Below, piece after piece: positions 43,597 to 52,844 of a DNA stretch of 64,000 bases (position 1 is the stretch's first letter; the number at the start of each line of letters is the position of its first letter). The translations under genes and the position numbers were made by a program. Under the pieces are notes generated by a model, which ran no database searches, was not told where the DNA came from, and saw only the letters and a program-made list of their open reading frames with translations. Source of the stretch: Streptomyces sp. NBS 14/10 (GTDB lineage Bacteria; Actinomycetota; Actinomycetes; Streptomycetales; Streptomycetaceae); the NCBI RefSeq assembly GCF_002224125.1, contig NZ_NCSM01000011.1, positions 334,585 through 398,584 of the forward strand, given 5' to 3'.

Positions 43597-44507
43597 AGCC
43601 ACCGCTGCTCGACACCGTCCGCCGCCGTGCGCAGCATGGCGATGGCCTGGTCAAGCAGCGGGTTCGGGTCCGCGGCGCGGCGGACCGCGGAGACTCTTCG
43701 CACATGGGAGGGGTCGGCGAGGCGGATCACATGGACATCCGAGGACTCGATCATGGCCAACTCCGGAATGATCGCGATGCCCAGGCCCTTGCGGACGAGC
43801 TCGAACGGCAGGTTGTAGTCGTTGGTGCGGAAGAGCACATCGGGGTGGAAACCGGAGGCCGCGCAGATCCGGAACAGGGAGCGGGCAGCGTCCGTGTCCT
43901 CCAGGAAGCAGATCCAGCGCTCATCGGCCAGCTCGCTGATCTGCACGCGCTTGCGGTGCGCCAGCCGGTGGCCGGTGGGCAGCAGCAGATACAGCGGCTC
44001 TTCCAGGAGCGGCGTCAGGTCCAGGTCGCTCTGCCAGCTGCTGTGCGGCACCGTTCCGTATTCGAAGACGACGGCGAGGTCCAGCCGTCCGTCGAGGACG
44101 GCGGGCACCGTGACCGGTGGATCGCCTTCCTGGTAGCGGATGTCCACGTCGGGGCGGTCCCGTAGGAAGGCGGCGAGCAGCGCGGGGACGAGTTTGAAAC
44201 CGGCCGACCAGAAGCTGCCCAGGTGAAGCCGGCCGCGCTGAGCCGAGGCGAACGAGCGCATCTCGTCCTCCGCCGCCGTCAGATCCGCCAGCAACCGGGT
44301 GGCGCGGCGCGCCAGTTGGATGCCCGCCGGTGTGGGCCGCACGCTGCGCGGAGTGCGCTCGAAGAGCTTGACGCCCACCGCGCGCTCGATGGATGAGATC
44401 TGCTGGGAAACGGCCGATGGCGTGAATCCCAGTTTTCTGGCAGCCGTCCGGAGGGAGCCGGTGGCCACGACCTCGCGAAGGGCCATGAGCTGCGTCGGGG
44501 TCAGCAT
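43569..44507 (-). CDS. LysR-family transcriptional regulator
   Basis: 312 residues. The N-terminal HTH is LMALREVVATGSLRTAARKLGFTPSAVSQQISSIERAVGVKLFER (about 7-50). The substrate-binding domain follows (about 90-300: GRLHLGSFWSAGFKLVPALLAAF, DLAVVFEY, RKGLGIAIIPELAM). It is divergent from the amino-acid importer operon, the standard layout for a LysR activator of that operon. Confidence 0.93.
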   Translation of the reverse strand: MLTPTQLMALREVVATGSLRTAARKLGFTPSAVSQQISSIERAVGVKLFERTPRSVRPTPAGIQLARRATRLLADLTAAEDEMRSFASAQRGRLHLGSFWSAGFKLVPALLAAFLRDRPDVDIRYQEGDPPVTVPAVLDGRLDLAVVFEYGTVPHSSWQSDLDLTPLLEEPLYLLLPTGHRLAHRKRVQISELADERWICFLEDTDAARSLFRICAASGFHPDVLFRTNDYNLPFELVRKGLGIAIIPELAMIESSDVHVIRLADPSHVRRVSAVRRAADPNPLLDQAIAMLRTAADGVEQRWLQAEFPVAL

Positions 44508-44525
44508 CGCCCGAACTTAACGCCT

Positions 44526-44542
44526 GGTGCGCCATGAGCACC
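44526..44542. promoter_or_regulatory. Inverted repeat in the lysR/importer divergent region
   Basis: GGTGC-N7-GCACC lies 18 bases upstream of the lysR start, in the 239-bp space shared with the importer operon. It is a candidate autoregulatory LysR site. Nothing else distinctive is seen in the gap. Confidence 0.4.
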
Positions 44543-44746
44543 ATGGTCTGTTCCTCGAGCTTCTTCCGGCGGCTCCGCCCCGAACACGTCCGACGTGGCG
44601 GGGAGGGATCGACGGGGGCCCCGAGCATCAGCTCAGCTGAACAACAGGGTCGGTAATGCTCATCCTGAACGATCTTGCGTCGGTGGTGGGCGTCCCGCAC
44701 ATTGTGGGGAGCCAAATCCAGCCAACCCGATGAGAGAGGGGCCCTC

Positions 44747-45637
44747 ATGGCCGTTCGACGTGCGCTGATGTCTCTCGTCCTGGTAGGGCTCGCGGCCACG
44801 ACGGCGTGCGGCCCGACGAGCGGTGAGTCGAAGTCCACCGCCCCGAAGCAGAAGGTGGACCAGCGGCTGCACGATCTGCTGCCCGCGAAGATCAAGAAGT
44901 CCGGCAAGCTGGCCGTCGCACAGGGCAACAACTATCCGCCGCTGGTCTTCCTCGACAGCGACAACAAAACGGTCATCGGCATGGAGCCGGACCTGATGAA
45001 GGCCATCGGCGAGCTGCTGGGCGTCAAGGTCGAATTCTCCCAGACCAGCTTCGACAGCCTGATCGCCGGCGTCCACGCCCACCGCTACGACCTCGCCATT
45101 CAGGCCATGCTGGACAAGCCCGAGCGGCGTGAGCACATCACCTTCGTCGACTACTTCAAAACCAGCAGCTCGATTCTGGTGCAGGCGCAGGACGCCACGA
45201 AGATAGGCTCGCTCGGCGATCTGTGCGGCAAGTCCGCCGCCGTGGAGCAGGGCACCGCCCAGGTCGACGACGCCAAGGCCCAGTCCGACAAGTGCCGGAA
45301 GGCGGGCAAGCCGGCGGTGAAGCCCCTGGTCTTCCCCGACACGGTCGGCTGTATCCAGGCCCTGTCCACCTCGCGGGCGGACGCCTTCGTCGGCGGCACC
45401 CCCACCGTCGTCTACCACGCGGGGAAGTCCGCCGGGAAGCTGAAGAAGGTGGGCGAGCCCTACCGGTACCTGCCGTACGGAATCCTGGTCGACAAGCAGG
45501 ACACGTCGCTGGTCAAGGCCGTCCAGGGCGCCCTGGACGAGCTGATGCGCAACGGCACCTACCGAAAGATCCTCCAGGCCTGGAAGCTGTCCTCCGGCGC
45601 CCTCGACCGCGCCACCGTCAACGGCGGTGCCTCATGA
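44747..45637 (+). CDS. Amino-acid-binding lipoprotein of polar amino-acid ABC transporter (SBP family 3)
   Basis: 296 residues; ATG 44747 after GAGAGGGG. Signal sequence with lipobox TTAC (Cys21). Family 3 features: SGKLAVAQGNNYPPLVFLDSDNKTVIGMEPDLMKAIGELLG, DLAIQAMLDKPERREHITFVDYF and LCGKSAAVEQGTAQ. It binds a polar amino acid or related amine outside the membrane. It is followed by permease, ATPase and an FAD oxidase, so the ligand is probably the substrate of that oxidase. Confidence 0.93.
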   Translation: MAVRRALMSLVLVGLAATTACGPTSGESKSTAPKQKVDQRLHDLLPAKIKKSGKLAVAQGNNYPPLVFLDSDNKTVIGMEPDLMKAIGELLGVKVEFSQTSFDSLIAGVHAHRYDLAIQAMLDKPERREHITFVDYFKTSSSILVQAQDATKIGSLGDLCGKSAAVEQGTAQVDDAKAQSDKCRKAGKPAVKPLVFPDTVGCIQALSTSRADAFVGGTPTVVYHAGKSAGKLKKVGEPYRYLPYGILVDKQDTSLVKAVQGALDELMRNGTYRKILQAWKLSSGALDRATVNGGAS

Positions 45638-46539
45638 GCGGACGGTCGCCGCAGTCCACCACCGAGGTGCTGAAACAGGACGGTGGTACGGCGGCGCGCC
45701 CGGCCGACCAGGGCATGCCGATCCGGGCCGTTCCGCTGCGCCACCCCGGCCGATGGTGCGCGTCCGCCGTGATGGCCTTTCTGGTGGTCTTCCTGGTCCA
45801 GGGGTGGGCGACCAATCCGCGCATGCAGTGGGGCGTGGTGGGGGAATACCTCTTCGCTCCCGCGGTGCTCGAGGGACTGCGGACCACCGCCGTGCTGACG
45901 GTGCTCGCCATGGTCATCGGGATCGTGGGCGGCATCGTCCTGGCGATCCTGCGGATGTCGTCCAATCCGCTGCTGTCGGCGCTCAGCGGTTTCTACATCT
46001 GGGTCTTCCGCGGCACCCCGCTCCTCGTCCAGCTGCTGTTCTGGTACTTCCTGTCCGCCGTTGTTCCCACGGTGGGGCTCGGCATCCCGTGGGGCCCGAC
46101 CTTCATCGAGGCCGACACCAACCAGCTCATCACCCAGATGACGGCGGCCGTACTCGGACTCGGGCTGCATGAGGCCGCGTACATGGCCGAAATCGTACGC
46201 GCCGGTATCGCCTCGGTGGACGACGGGCAGACCGAGGCGGCGCACGCACTCGGAATGACGCGGCGCCAGACGATGCGGCGGATCGTCCTGCCGCAGGCGA
46301 TGCGGGTCATCATTCCGCCCACCGGCAACCAGGCGGTTTCGATGCTCAAGACCACCTCGTTGGTGTTCGCGATCGCCGTGCCCGAACTGCTCACCTCCGT
46401 CCAGGGCATCTACTCCCGCAACTTCGCGCAGATTCCGCTGCTCACGGTCGCCTGTATCTGGTATCTCGTCGCCACCACCGTGCTCACGGTGGCCCAGCGC
46501 TACCTCGAGCGCGTCTTCCGGAAGGACGGCTCGTCATGA
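45634..46539 (+). CDS. Amino-acid ABC transporter permease
   Basis: 301 residues, ATG overlapping the previous stop. A 45-residue cytoplasmic N-terminus precedes a His/Glu/Gln-permease domain: [41 protein letters not shown] segment ([20 protein letters not shown] region) and the EAA loop [27 protein letters not shown]. It probably forms a homodimeric channel since only one permease gene is present. Confidence 0.93.
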   Translation: MSGRSPQSTTEVLKQDGGTAARPADQGMPIRAVPLRHPGRWCASAVMAFLVVFLVQGWATNPRMQWGVVGEYLFAPAVLEGLRTTAVLTVLAMVIGIVGGIVLAILRMSSNPLLSALSGFYIWVFRGTPLLVQLLFWYFLSAVVPTVGLGIPWGPTFIEADTNQLITQMTAAVLGLGLHEAAYMAEIVRAGIASVDDGQTEAAHALGMTRRQTMRRIVLPQAMRVIIPPTGNQAVSMLKTTSLVFAIAVPELLTSVQGIYSRNFAQIPLLTVACIWYLVATTVLTVAQRYLERVFRKDGSS

Positions 46540-47297
46540 CCGCGGTGGTGAGGGCCGAGGGGGTACGCAAGAACTTCGGGCCCGTGGAGGTGTTGAAGGG
46601 CGTCGATCTTCAGGTGGCCCAGGGCGAGGTGCTCTGTCTGGTGGGGCCGTCCGGATCGGGCAAATCGACCCTCCTGCGCTGTGTCAACCATCTGGAGCGG
46701 GTGGACGCGGGCCGTCTGTACGTACGCGACAGGCTGATCGGGTACGAGGAGCGCGGAGGGAGGATCCACGAACTCTCCGACAAGGCGGTGGCCGAGCAGC
46801 GCCGTGGCATCGGGATGGTCTTCCAGCAGTTCAATCTCTTCCGCCACATGACCGCGCTGCAGAACGTCATGGAAGCGCCGGTACGGGTCGCCAGGGAACG
46901 CAAGGAGATCGCCAGGGCACGGGCGCTGAGGCTGCTGACCCGGGTCGGCCTGGCGGACAAGTGCGAGAGCTACCCCTCCCAGTTGTCCGGAGGCCAGCAG
47001 CAGCGGGTGGCCATCGCCCGGGCACTGGCCATGGAACCAGAGCTGATGCTCTTCGACGAGCCCACCTCCGCCCTCGATCCCGAGTTGGTGGGCGAGGTCC
47101 TCGATGTGATGCGGGCGCTCGCCCGGGACGGTATGACCATGATCGTCGTCACCCATGAGATGGGTTTCGCGCGAGAGGTGTGCGACTCGCTGGCCTTCAT
47201 GGACGGCGGGGTCGTGGTGGAGTCGGGTCCGCCCGACGCCGTCATCGGCTCACCGCGCCACGAACGCACCCAGGCGTTTCTCCGCAAGGTCCGCTGA
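46536..47297 (+). CDS. Amino-acid ABC transporter ATP-binding protein, GlnQ type
   Basis: 253 residues, ATGA overlap with the permease. Walker [26 protein letters not shown], signature LSGGQQQRV, Walker [15 protein letters not shown] and VTHEMGFA are all typical of the polar amino-acid uptake family. It energises the importer formed with the two preceding products. Confidence 0.95.
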   Translation: MTAVVRAEGVRKNFGPVEVLKGVDLQVAQGEVLCLVGPSGSGKSTLLRCVNHLERVDAGRLYVRDRLIGYEERGGRIHELSDKAVAEQRRGIGMVFQQFNLFRHMTALQNVMEAPVRVARERKEIARARALRLLTRVGLADKCESYPSQLSGGQQQRVAIARALAMEPELMLFDEPTSALDPELVGEVLDVMRALARDGMTMIVVTHEMGFAREVCDSLAFMDGGVVVESGPPDAVIGSPRHERTQAFLRKVR

Positions 47298-47358
47298 ACC
47301 CGTTCGCCGACCCATCGCTGACACCTGGTCAGCTCTGATCAACCCTTAAGGAACCCAC

Positions 47359-48522
47359 GTGTCCCGTGTCATCGTCCTCGGTGCCGGTGTGATCGGCGCT
47401 TCCGTCGCCTATCACCTGGCACTGGCCGGCGCCGACGTCACCGTGATCGAAGCGGGCGGCCCCGCCGCGGGAACGTCCAGCGCGACCTTCGCCATGGACG
47501 TCACCCACCTCAAAACCCCCGTCAGCTACTACGAGTTCAACCGTCGCAGCGCCGCCCTCCACGCCGAACTGACCGCGGAACTGGGCGGCGCCTCATGGCG
47601 CCATGCGGCCCCCACGGTGCAGTGGGCCGACACGGCGGCCGAACAGCGGTCGCTCCGGGACCGGGCCACCCGGCTGCGCTCCTGGGGTCACCCGTGCCGG
47701 ATCGCGGACCCGGCAGAACTGCGCGAACTGGCACCCACCGTGGACCCCGGTGCCTGCTCCGCGGAGGAAATCGTCGTCCACGACGGCACCGCCTGGTACG
47801 ACGCCCCTCTGTTCGTGCGGTCACTGCTCGACCGGGCCGCCCTGCTCGGGGCGGACATCCACTACGGTCTGCGGGCCACCGGTCTGTCGCTCGACGGTGA
47901 CCGGGTGCGGGGTGTGCGGACCGAGTCGCGTTGCTGGGAGGCCGACTGGGTGGTGAACTGCGCGGGCCCGGACGCGGACCGGATCGCCGGCTTCGCGGGC
48001 ATGCGCCTTCCGATGGACCGCGTGCCGGGCCTGGTCGGTGAGACCACCCCGGTGCCCGAGGCTCGGCTGGAGGCGATTCTCACCACGCCCGAGGTGGATC
48101 TGCGGCCCGCACCGGGCGACCGTATCTGCTCGATCTCGTGGTCCATTGACGCCTTGCTGCCCCAAGAGCCCGCTCCGGGTGACCGGCTCACGCCCCAGGA
48201 GCGCCTGCACCGTCATGGCCAGCGCCTGCTTCCCGCGCTCCGCTCCACACGGCTGGCCGGCGCGCGGATCGGCGTCCGCCCCGTCCCCACCGATGGTCTC
48301 CCCCTGGTCGGCACCAGCCCGGCGGCCCCGGGACTCTACAGCGTGGTGACCCACAGCGGCGTCAATCTGGCCCCGCTGCTCGGGCGGTTGGTGGCCGACG
48401 AGATCAGCCATGGACGACCACGTGCGGAGCTCGCCCCGTACCGGGTGACACGCGACGTGGCAGCCACCGTGCAGGATGACAGCCTGCACCGGATGAGCGG
48501 TGAGAGAGCCGCCCTCCACTGA
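47359..48522 (+). CDS. FAD-dependent amino-acid/amine oxidoreductase (DAO family)
   Basis: 387 residues; GTG 47359 after AAGGAA. The dinucleotide-binding motif VIVLGAGVIGASVAYHLALAGADVTVIEAG is at residues 4-33. The C-terminus has the DAO-type IGVRPVPTDGLPLVGTSP and THSGVNLAPLLGRLVADEI. This family includes glycine, sarcosine and D-amino acid oxidases and opine dehydrogenase subunits. Placed 61 bases behind an amino-acid importer, it probably oxidises the imported compound. Convergent with an araC-type gene 11 bases away. Confidence 0.88.
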   Translation: MSRVIVLGAGVIGASVAYHLALAGADVTVIEAGGPAAGTSSATFAMDVTHLKTPVSYYEFNRRSAALHAELTAELGGASWRHAAPTVQWADTAAEQRSLRDRATRLRSWGHPCRIADPAELRELAPTVDPGACSAEEIVVHDGTAWYDAPLFVRSLLDRAALLGADIHYGLRATGLSLDGDRVRGVRTESRCWEADWVVNCAGPDADRIAGFAGMRLPMDRVPGLVGETTPVPEARLEAILTTPEVDLRPAPGDRICSISWSIDALLPQEPAPGDRLTPQERLHRHGQRLLPALRSTRLAGARIGVRPVPTDGLPLVGTSPAAPGLYSVVTHSGVNLAPLLGRLVADEISHGRPRAELAPYRVTRDVAATVQDDSLHRMSGERAALH

Positions 48523-48533
48523 GGTGGTGGGCC

Positions 48534-49526
48534 CTACGACGCCAAGCCTTGTGTGTCGCGCCACTCGCGGGGAGCCATCCCGTAGGTGGCCCGAAAGGCC
48601 CGGCTGAAATGCGCGGCGCTGCTGAAACCCCATCGGTGCGCCACTGCGGAGATCGTGGTGCCGTTCGCGCGGGACGCCAGGTCGCGTCGGCACTCCTCCA
48701 GGCGACGCCGCTGGATCCACCGCCCGACCGTGGCGTCTTCGCTCTCGAACAGCTTGTGCAGATAGCGCAGGGATATGCGGTGGGCTCGGGCGATGGCCTG
48801 CGGGGTGAGATCGGGGTCTGCGAGATGGCGGTCGATGAACGCCTGGATCCGCAGCAGCAGTGCCCGGTTCCCGGCGGGCGTGTCCGCGTTCGACCGGCCG
48901 AGCACCTCTCCGGCCAGCACACCGAGCAGGTCCACGACGTTACGGGCCATCCGCTCGCTGGTGTGTGGCGAGTAGGTTCCCGCGCCGTCCACGAGCCCGG
49001 CCAGGAAGGGGGAGAGCAGACCACCGAGGGGGGTGTCGGGGCCGAGCGGGGACGCCGTGACATGGGTCATATCGGACTCGCTCAGGCCCAGAACGTCTCT
49101 CGGTATGACGAGGGACTTCGTCCGGAAGGACTGGGGAAGGTTCAGCCGGACGGGGCGCGCCATGTCGTAGACGAAGATTTCTCCCGGTCCGAGGACCACC
49201 TCACGGCCGTCCTGCTCCAGCCGGGCCACTCCCCTGTCCAGCAGTTTGACGACCACGTACTCGTCTTCACGGCCCTGTGTGACCAGCCGGCGGGTGCGCA
49301 GGGCGGACAGGCAGTCGCCGTCCACGGTGACGGCCTGGAGCCGGCCGAGCGGTGCCGTACGGATCGTGCCGGAGTACACCTCGTCGGGGACGGTCATGTC
49401 CACGGCGCCGAACGTTTGGGACAGGGCTTCACGCCAGTACGACCGTCTGCGGGGGACGGGCAGCGATTCGGTGGTGTGGAAGCTGCCGGGGGCGCTTCGT
49501 TCCTGGACCAGCACGTCGGGCGACAT
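48534..49526 (-). CDS. AraC-family transcriptional regulator
   Basis: 330 residues. An N-terminal AraC-binding/cupin-like domain (about 30-190: TVDGDCLSALRTRRLVTQGREDEYVVVKLL, LGPGEIFVYDMARP) is followed by two HTH motifs at 225-325 (LTPQAIARAHRISLRYLHKLFE and TTISAVAHRWGFSSAAHFSRAFRATYG). The NarL-like F-x-S-x-HFSRAF end is canonical. It lies downstream of the second sugar importer on the same strand, and convergent with the FAD oxidase gene, so its target could be either. Confidence 0.92.
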   Translation of the reverse strand: MSPDVLVQERSAPGSFHTTESLPVPRRRSYWREALSQTFGAVDMTVPDEVYSGTIRTAPLGRLQAVTVDGDCLSALRTRRLVTQGREDEYVVVKLLDRGVARLEQDGREVVLGPGEIFVYDMARPVRLNLPQSFRTKSLVIPRDVLGLSESDMTHVTASPLGPDTPLGGLLSPFLAGLVDGAGTYSPHTSERMARNVVDLLGVLAGEVLGRSNADTPAGNRALLLRIQAFIDRHLADPDLTPQAIARAHRISLRYLHKLFESEDATVGRWIQRRRLEECRRDLASRANGTTISAVAHRWGFSSAAHFSRAFRATYGMAPREWRDTQGLAS

Positions 49527-49637
49527 CAGATCCGTCCGTCCCCTTCTTCGATCGGTGAGCCTTCCTCATCACCGTGCCAGCGGCGGCGGGGCGGCACATC
49601 GCGTGAATCCGCTAGATCACGGGTACGGGACCGGGAC

Positions 49638-49652
49638 GGGCGGGACCCGCCC
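49638..49652 (-). terminator. Possible hairpin terminator after the second sugar importer
   Basis: GGGCGGG-A-CCCGCCC directly follows the stop codon of the MalG-type gene on the minus strand and can form a very GC-rich stem once a few central bases stay unpaired. Confidence 0.5.
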
Positions 49653-50468
49653 TCACTTGCCGACCCCCCTGGTGGCGCCGGCGGCGACATAGCGCTGGGC
49701 GACGACGAGGAGTACGGCGGCGGGGACGGACGCCATGACTGACGTGGCCATGACGGCGTTCCACTGGTTCGTATGGGCCCCCATGTACTGGTAGATGCCC
49801 AGGGTGACCGGCTGAACGGTATCCGTGGTGGTCAGTGTGAGAGCGAAGAGGAAGTCGCTCCAGGTGAAGAGGAAGGTGAAGACGGCGGCGGTGATCAATG
49901 CGTTGGTGCTCACCGGGAGCACCACGGAGGCGAAGACCCGCAGCCTGCCGGCGCCGTCCACGCGCGCGGCCTCGATGATCTCCCGGGGAATGCTCCGCAT
50001 GAACGAACGCATGATGATGATCGCGAAGGGGACCCCGGCGGTGGAGTCGGCGAGGATCAGCCCGGGGTAAGAGTTCAGGAGTCCCAGGTCGTTGTAGGCG
50101 CCGTAGAGCGCGTTGGCCACGGCGATGCCCGGCACCATCTGTGTGATCAGGATGCCGAACATCATGAGGTTGGTTCCGCGGAGCGGGAAATGGGCCAGCG
50201 CGTAGGCCGCCGGCGCGGCGAGCCCGAGGCTGAGCGCCACGCTGCCGAGGCTGACGACGAGGCTGGTGACGAGGTTGCCTCCCTGGTCGCGCAGTGCGGT
50301 GAGGTATCCGCTGAGGTCCGGATGGGAGGGAAACCATCCTCCCTGGAGTGTGTTGCCCGCCGGCTGGAGGGAGGCGTTCACCATCCAGTAGACGGGAAAC
50401 AGCATCACCGCGAGCAGGACGATCCCGACGAGGGTGGACAGCCGGCCACGGCCCGGCGCGCGCTTCAT
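49653..50468 (-). CDS. Carbohydrate ABC transporter permease, MalG type (second system)
   Basis: 271 residues, the same length as the MalG-type permease at 5793-6608 and closely alike (for example EIIEAARVDGAGRLRVFASVVLP in the EAA loop and FTFLFTWSDFLFALTLTTTDTVQPVTLGIYQYMGAH near the end). ATG 50468 after GAGAGG. It forms a CUT1 channel with the MalF-type protein. No ATPase gene is in the operon. Confidence 0.92.
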   Translation of the reverse strand: MKRAPGRGRLSTLVGIVLLAVMLFPVYWMVNASLQPAGNTLQGGWFPSHPDLSGYLTALRDQGGNLVTSLVVSLGSVALSLGLAAPAAYALAHFPLRGTNLMMFGILITQMVPGIAVANALYGAYNDLGLLNSYPGLILADSTAGVPFAIIIMRSFMRSIPREIIEAARVDGAGRLRVFASVVLPVSTNALITAAVFTFLFTWSDFLFALTLTTTDTVQPVTLGIYQYMGAHTNQWNAVMATSVMASVPAAVLLVVAQRYVAAGATRGVGK

Positions 50469-50479
50469 GGAATCGCCTC

Positions 50480-51472
50480 TCAGACGTTACGGGCGCGACG
50501 GCCGGCGCGCAGGTAGACGAGGGCGAAGGCGAGCGAGATGACGATGAGCACATTGCTCATCGCGGCACCGCGCCCGAACTCGAACTGCTGAAAGGACAGT
50601 TCGTAGGACTGCGTGGCGATGGTCTCCGTGGCGTTGGCCGGTCCTCCGCCCGTCACCACGAGGATGATGTCCAGCACCTTGACCGTGTAGACCACGCCAA
50701 GCACCAGCACGACGCTCACCACGGGCCGCAGCAGTGGCCAGGTGATGTGGCGGAACAACGCCACCGGGCCGGCGCCGTCCAGCTTCGCCGCCTCGTACAG
50801 GTGCGCGGGGATGTCCTGGAGGCCGCCGTACAGGATGGCGGTGTTGAAGGGGATTCCGACCCAGATGTTGATCAGGATCACCGACACGAGCGCCTGTGAG
50901 GTGCCGGTGAGCCAGGGGATGCCGGACGACGAGAGATGGAGGCCGCGCAGCACCGCGTTGACGACTCCCGTGTCGGGGTCGAGCATCCACTTCCATGTCG
51001 TTCCGGAGACGACCAGCGGCAACAGCCACGGCAGCAGCAGGAGCGATCGCAGAACGCCGCCGAGCGGGAAGCGGCGCTGGAAGAACAGCGCGAAGGCCAG
51101 GCCGAGCACGAACTGCCCGAGGATCGAGCCGGCGGTGAACAGGACCGTGGTCAGCAGGGCCTTGGAGAACAGGTCCGACGACAGGATCGCCGAGTAGTTC
51201 CGCAACCCCACGAACGGCGCGGAACCCGTGTAGAACGTCGTGGTCGTGTACTGCTGGAAGCTCATCACGACGTTTCTGAAGATCGGATAGCCGAAGAACA
51301 GCAGCAGGTATGCCGCGGCGGGCACGATGAACATCCACTGGGCCAGGCGCTCCCACCAGCGCGCCCGGGCCGCGGCCCGCTCCGCCGCGGCGATGGCGCC
51401 GCCGTCCTGCCCGGTGCGGGACTTCGGCGGGGCCTGGGGCAGGTCAGTTGCCGGTCGCGAACCGCTGCGCAT
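50480..51472 (-). CDS. Carbohydrate ABC transporter permease, MalF type (second system)
   Basis: 330 residues with a 45-residue cytoplasmic N-terminus, six membrane helices and the EAA loop DIPAHLYEAAKLDGAGPVALFRHITWP. Its start overlaps the end of the binding-protein gene by 29 bases, which suggests translational coupling. Paralogue of 6614-7567. Confidence 0.92.
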   Translation of the reverse strand: MRSGSRPATDLPQAPPKSRTGQDGGAIAAAERAAARARWWERLAQWMFIVPAAAYLLLFFGYPIFRNVVMSFQQYTTTTFYTGSAPFVGLRNYSAILSSDLFSKALLTTVLFTAGSILGQFVLGLAFALFFQRRFPLGGVLRSLLLLPWLLPLVVSGTTWKWMLDPDTGVVNAVLRGLHLSSSGIPWLTGTSQALVSVILINIWVGIPFNTAILYGGLQDIPAHLYEAAKLDGAGPVALFRHITWPLLRPVVSVVLVLGVVYTVKVLDIILVVTGGGPANATETIATQSYELSFQQFEFGRGAAMSNVLIVISLAFALVYLRAGRRARNV

Positions 51473-52697
51473 GCCTGAGGGCTTCCTCCGGTGTCTGTTC
51501 GCCCGTCAGTGCGGACTGGATCGCGGTGTATATCCCGGTCGCCGCCTTGGGCCACCTGACGCCGAGCTCGCTGGTGCGAGAGCGCGCCGTTTCCACGCTC
51601 GTGGCGAAGGGAGCCATCGACGGAACCTGCTCCGCGCGCCGGGCGGCCACCGCGGTGCGCGAGGGCACGGTGAAGTGCTGCTTGGCCAGGGTGAGCATGT
51701 TCGAGGAGTTGTTCAGGCAGGCGAGGACCTGGGCGGCCTTCTCCTGCCGGGCCTCGGAAGAACTCTGCGGGACCGTCCACACCTCACCGCCGAGCGGGGT
51801 GACCGGGCTCTGCCCCGCCCGGGGGACGGGGATGGGGGCAACCCCCCAGCGCAGGTTCTTGTCCTTGTTCAGGGCGGGGATCCGCCAGGGGCCATTGACC
51901 ATCATGGCCGTCCTTCCGGCGATGAACTGGTCGTGGACATCGGCCTGTGTCCAGTTCAGCACCGACTTCGACATGGATCCGCTCTTCACCAGGTCGACCC
52001 ACAGCTGGAGTGCCCGCGCGGCCTGCGGGGTGTCCAGCCGCCTCTCGTCCCCGCCGTTGGACCACAGGAAGGGCAGGAACTGCCAGGTGCCCTCAAAGGT
52101 GGCGTTCGCGTCGACCGCCATGCCATAGCGCCCGGGACGGGTCAGCTCGGCCGCCGCCTTCTTCAGTTCGCCCCAGGTCCTCGGTACGGCGACACCGGCC
52201 TTGGCGAGCATGTCCTTGTTGTAGAAGAGGGCGACGGTGCTGACGTAGGGGGCCAGTCCGTACACCTTTCCCCCGTATGTGCCCGCCGACAGGATGCCCT
52301 TGGCGAAGCCGCTGGAGTCGATGGAGAACCGGTCCAAGGGGGTCAGCGCGCCGGTCTGTGCGATCTGCTGGAGGTCGGGGTTGTCCAGCATCAGCAGGTC
52401 GGGAAGGGTCCGCGACGACGCCTGCCGCAGGACCTTGGGGACGAGCGACGCGGGCGGAACACTCGTCTGCTCGACCTTCACACCGGCGGTCCTGCCACAG
52501 GCGGTGAGCATCTCGCCCCATTGGGTGTGCTCGGGTTCGTCGGTGTAGTAGTCGAGCGCGGTGATGGAGGTCACCTTGCCGCCACCGGATCCGGCGCCGG
52601 TGCCGCCACCGCACCCGGTGGCGGCCACCACCAGAGTGATGGCCCCGGTCAGGAGGGCGGCGATCCGCCGCGCCGGCGGTCTGGCCGGTGAGATCAT
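51444..52697 (-). CDS. Sugar-binding lipoprotein (second CUT1 system)
   Basis: 417 residues; ATG 52697 after AAAGG. Lipobox AATGC (Cys29). Family 1 solute-binding protein, with the same core as the protein at 7578-8810: TACGRTAGVKVEQTSVPPASLV near the start and QFIAGRTAMMVNGPWRIP in the middle. No glycosidase gene is in this operon, so the sugar must be processed by enzymes encoded elsewhere. The 147 bp upstream show no clear operator. Confidence 0.92.
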   Translation of the reverse strand: MISPARPPARRIAALLTGAITLVVAATGCGGGTGAGSGGGKVTSITALDYYTDEPEHTQWGEMLTACGRTAGVKVEQTSVPPASLVPKVLRQASSRTLPDLLMLDNPDLQQIAQTGALTPLDRFSIDSSGFAKGILSAGTYGGKVYGLAPYVSTVALFYNKDMLAKAGVAVPRTWGELKKAAAELTRPGRYGMAVDANATFEGTWQFLPFLWSNGGDERRLDTPQAARALQLWVDLVKSGSMSKSVLNWTQADVHDQFIAGRTAMMVNGPWRIPALNKDKNLRWGVAPIPVPRAGQSPVTPLGGEVWTVPQSSSEARQEKAAQVLACLNNSSNMLTLAKQHFTVPSRTAVAARRAEQVPSMAPFATSVETARSRTSELGVRWPKAATGIYTAIQSALTGEQTPEEALRHAQRFATGN

Positions 52698-52844
52698 GCT
52701 GGTGCCTTTTGCCGAGTGAGGTCAGTGGGCGAAGCCGGTGTCGCGAGGGTGGACGGACTCCAGGGCGCCGCCGAGATGACCCATACCGGCATCTTTCGCT
52801 CGAACGCATGTTACAGGGCGGCTCTGACCGGCCGATGACATGGA

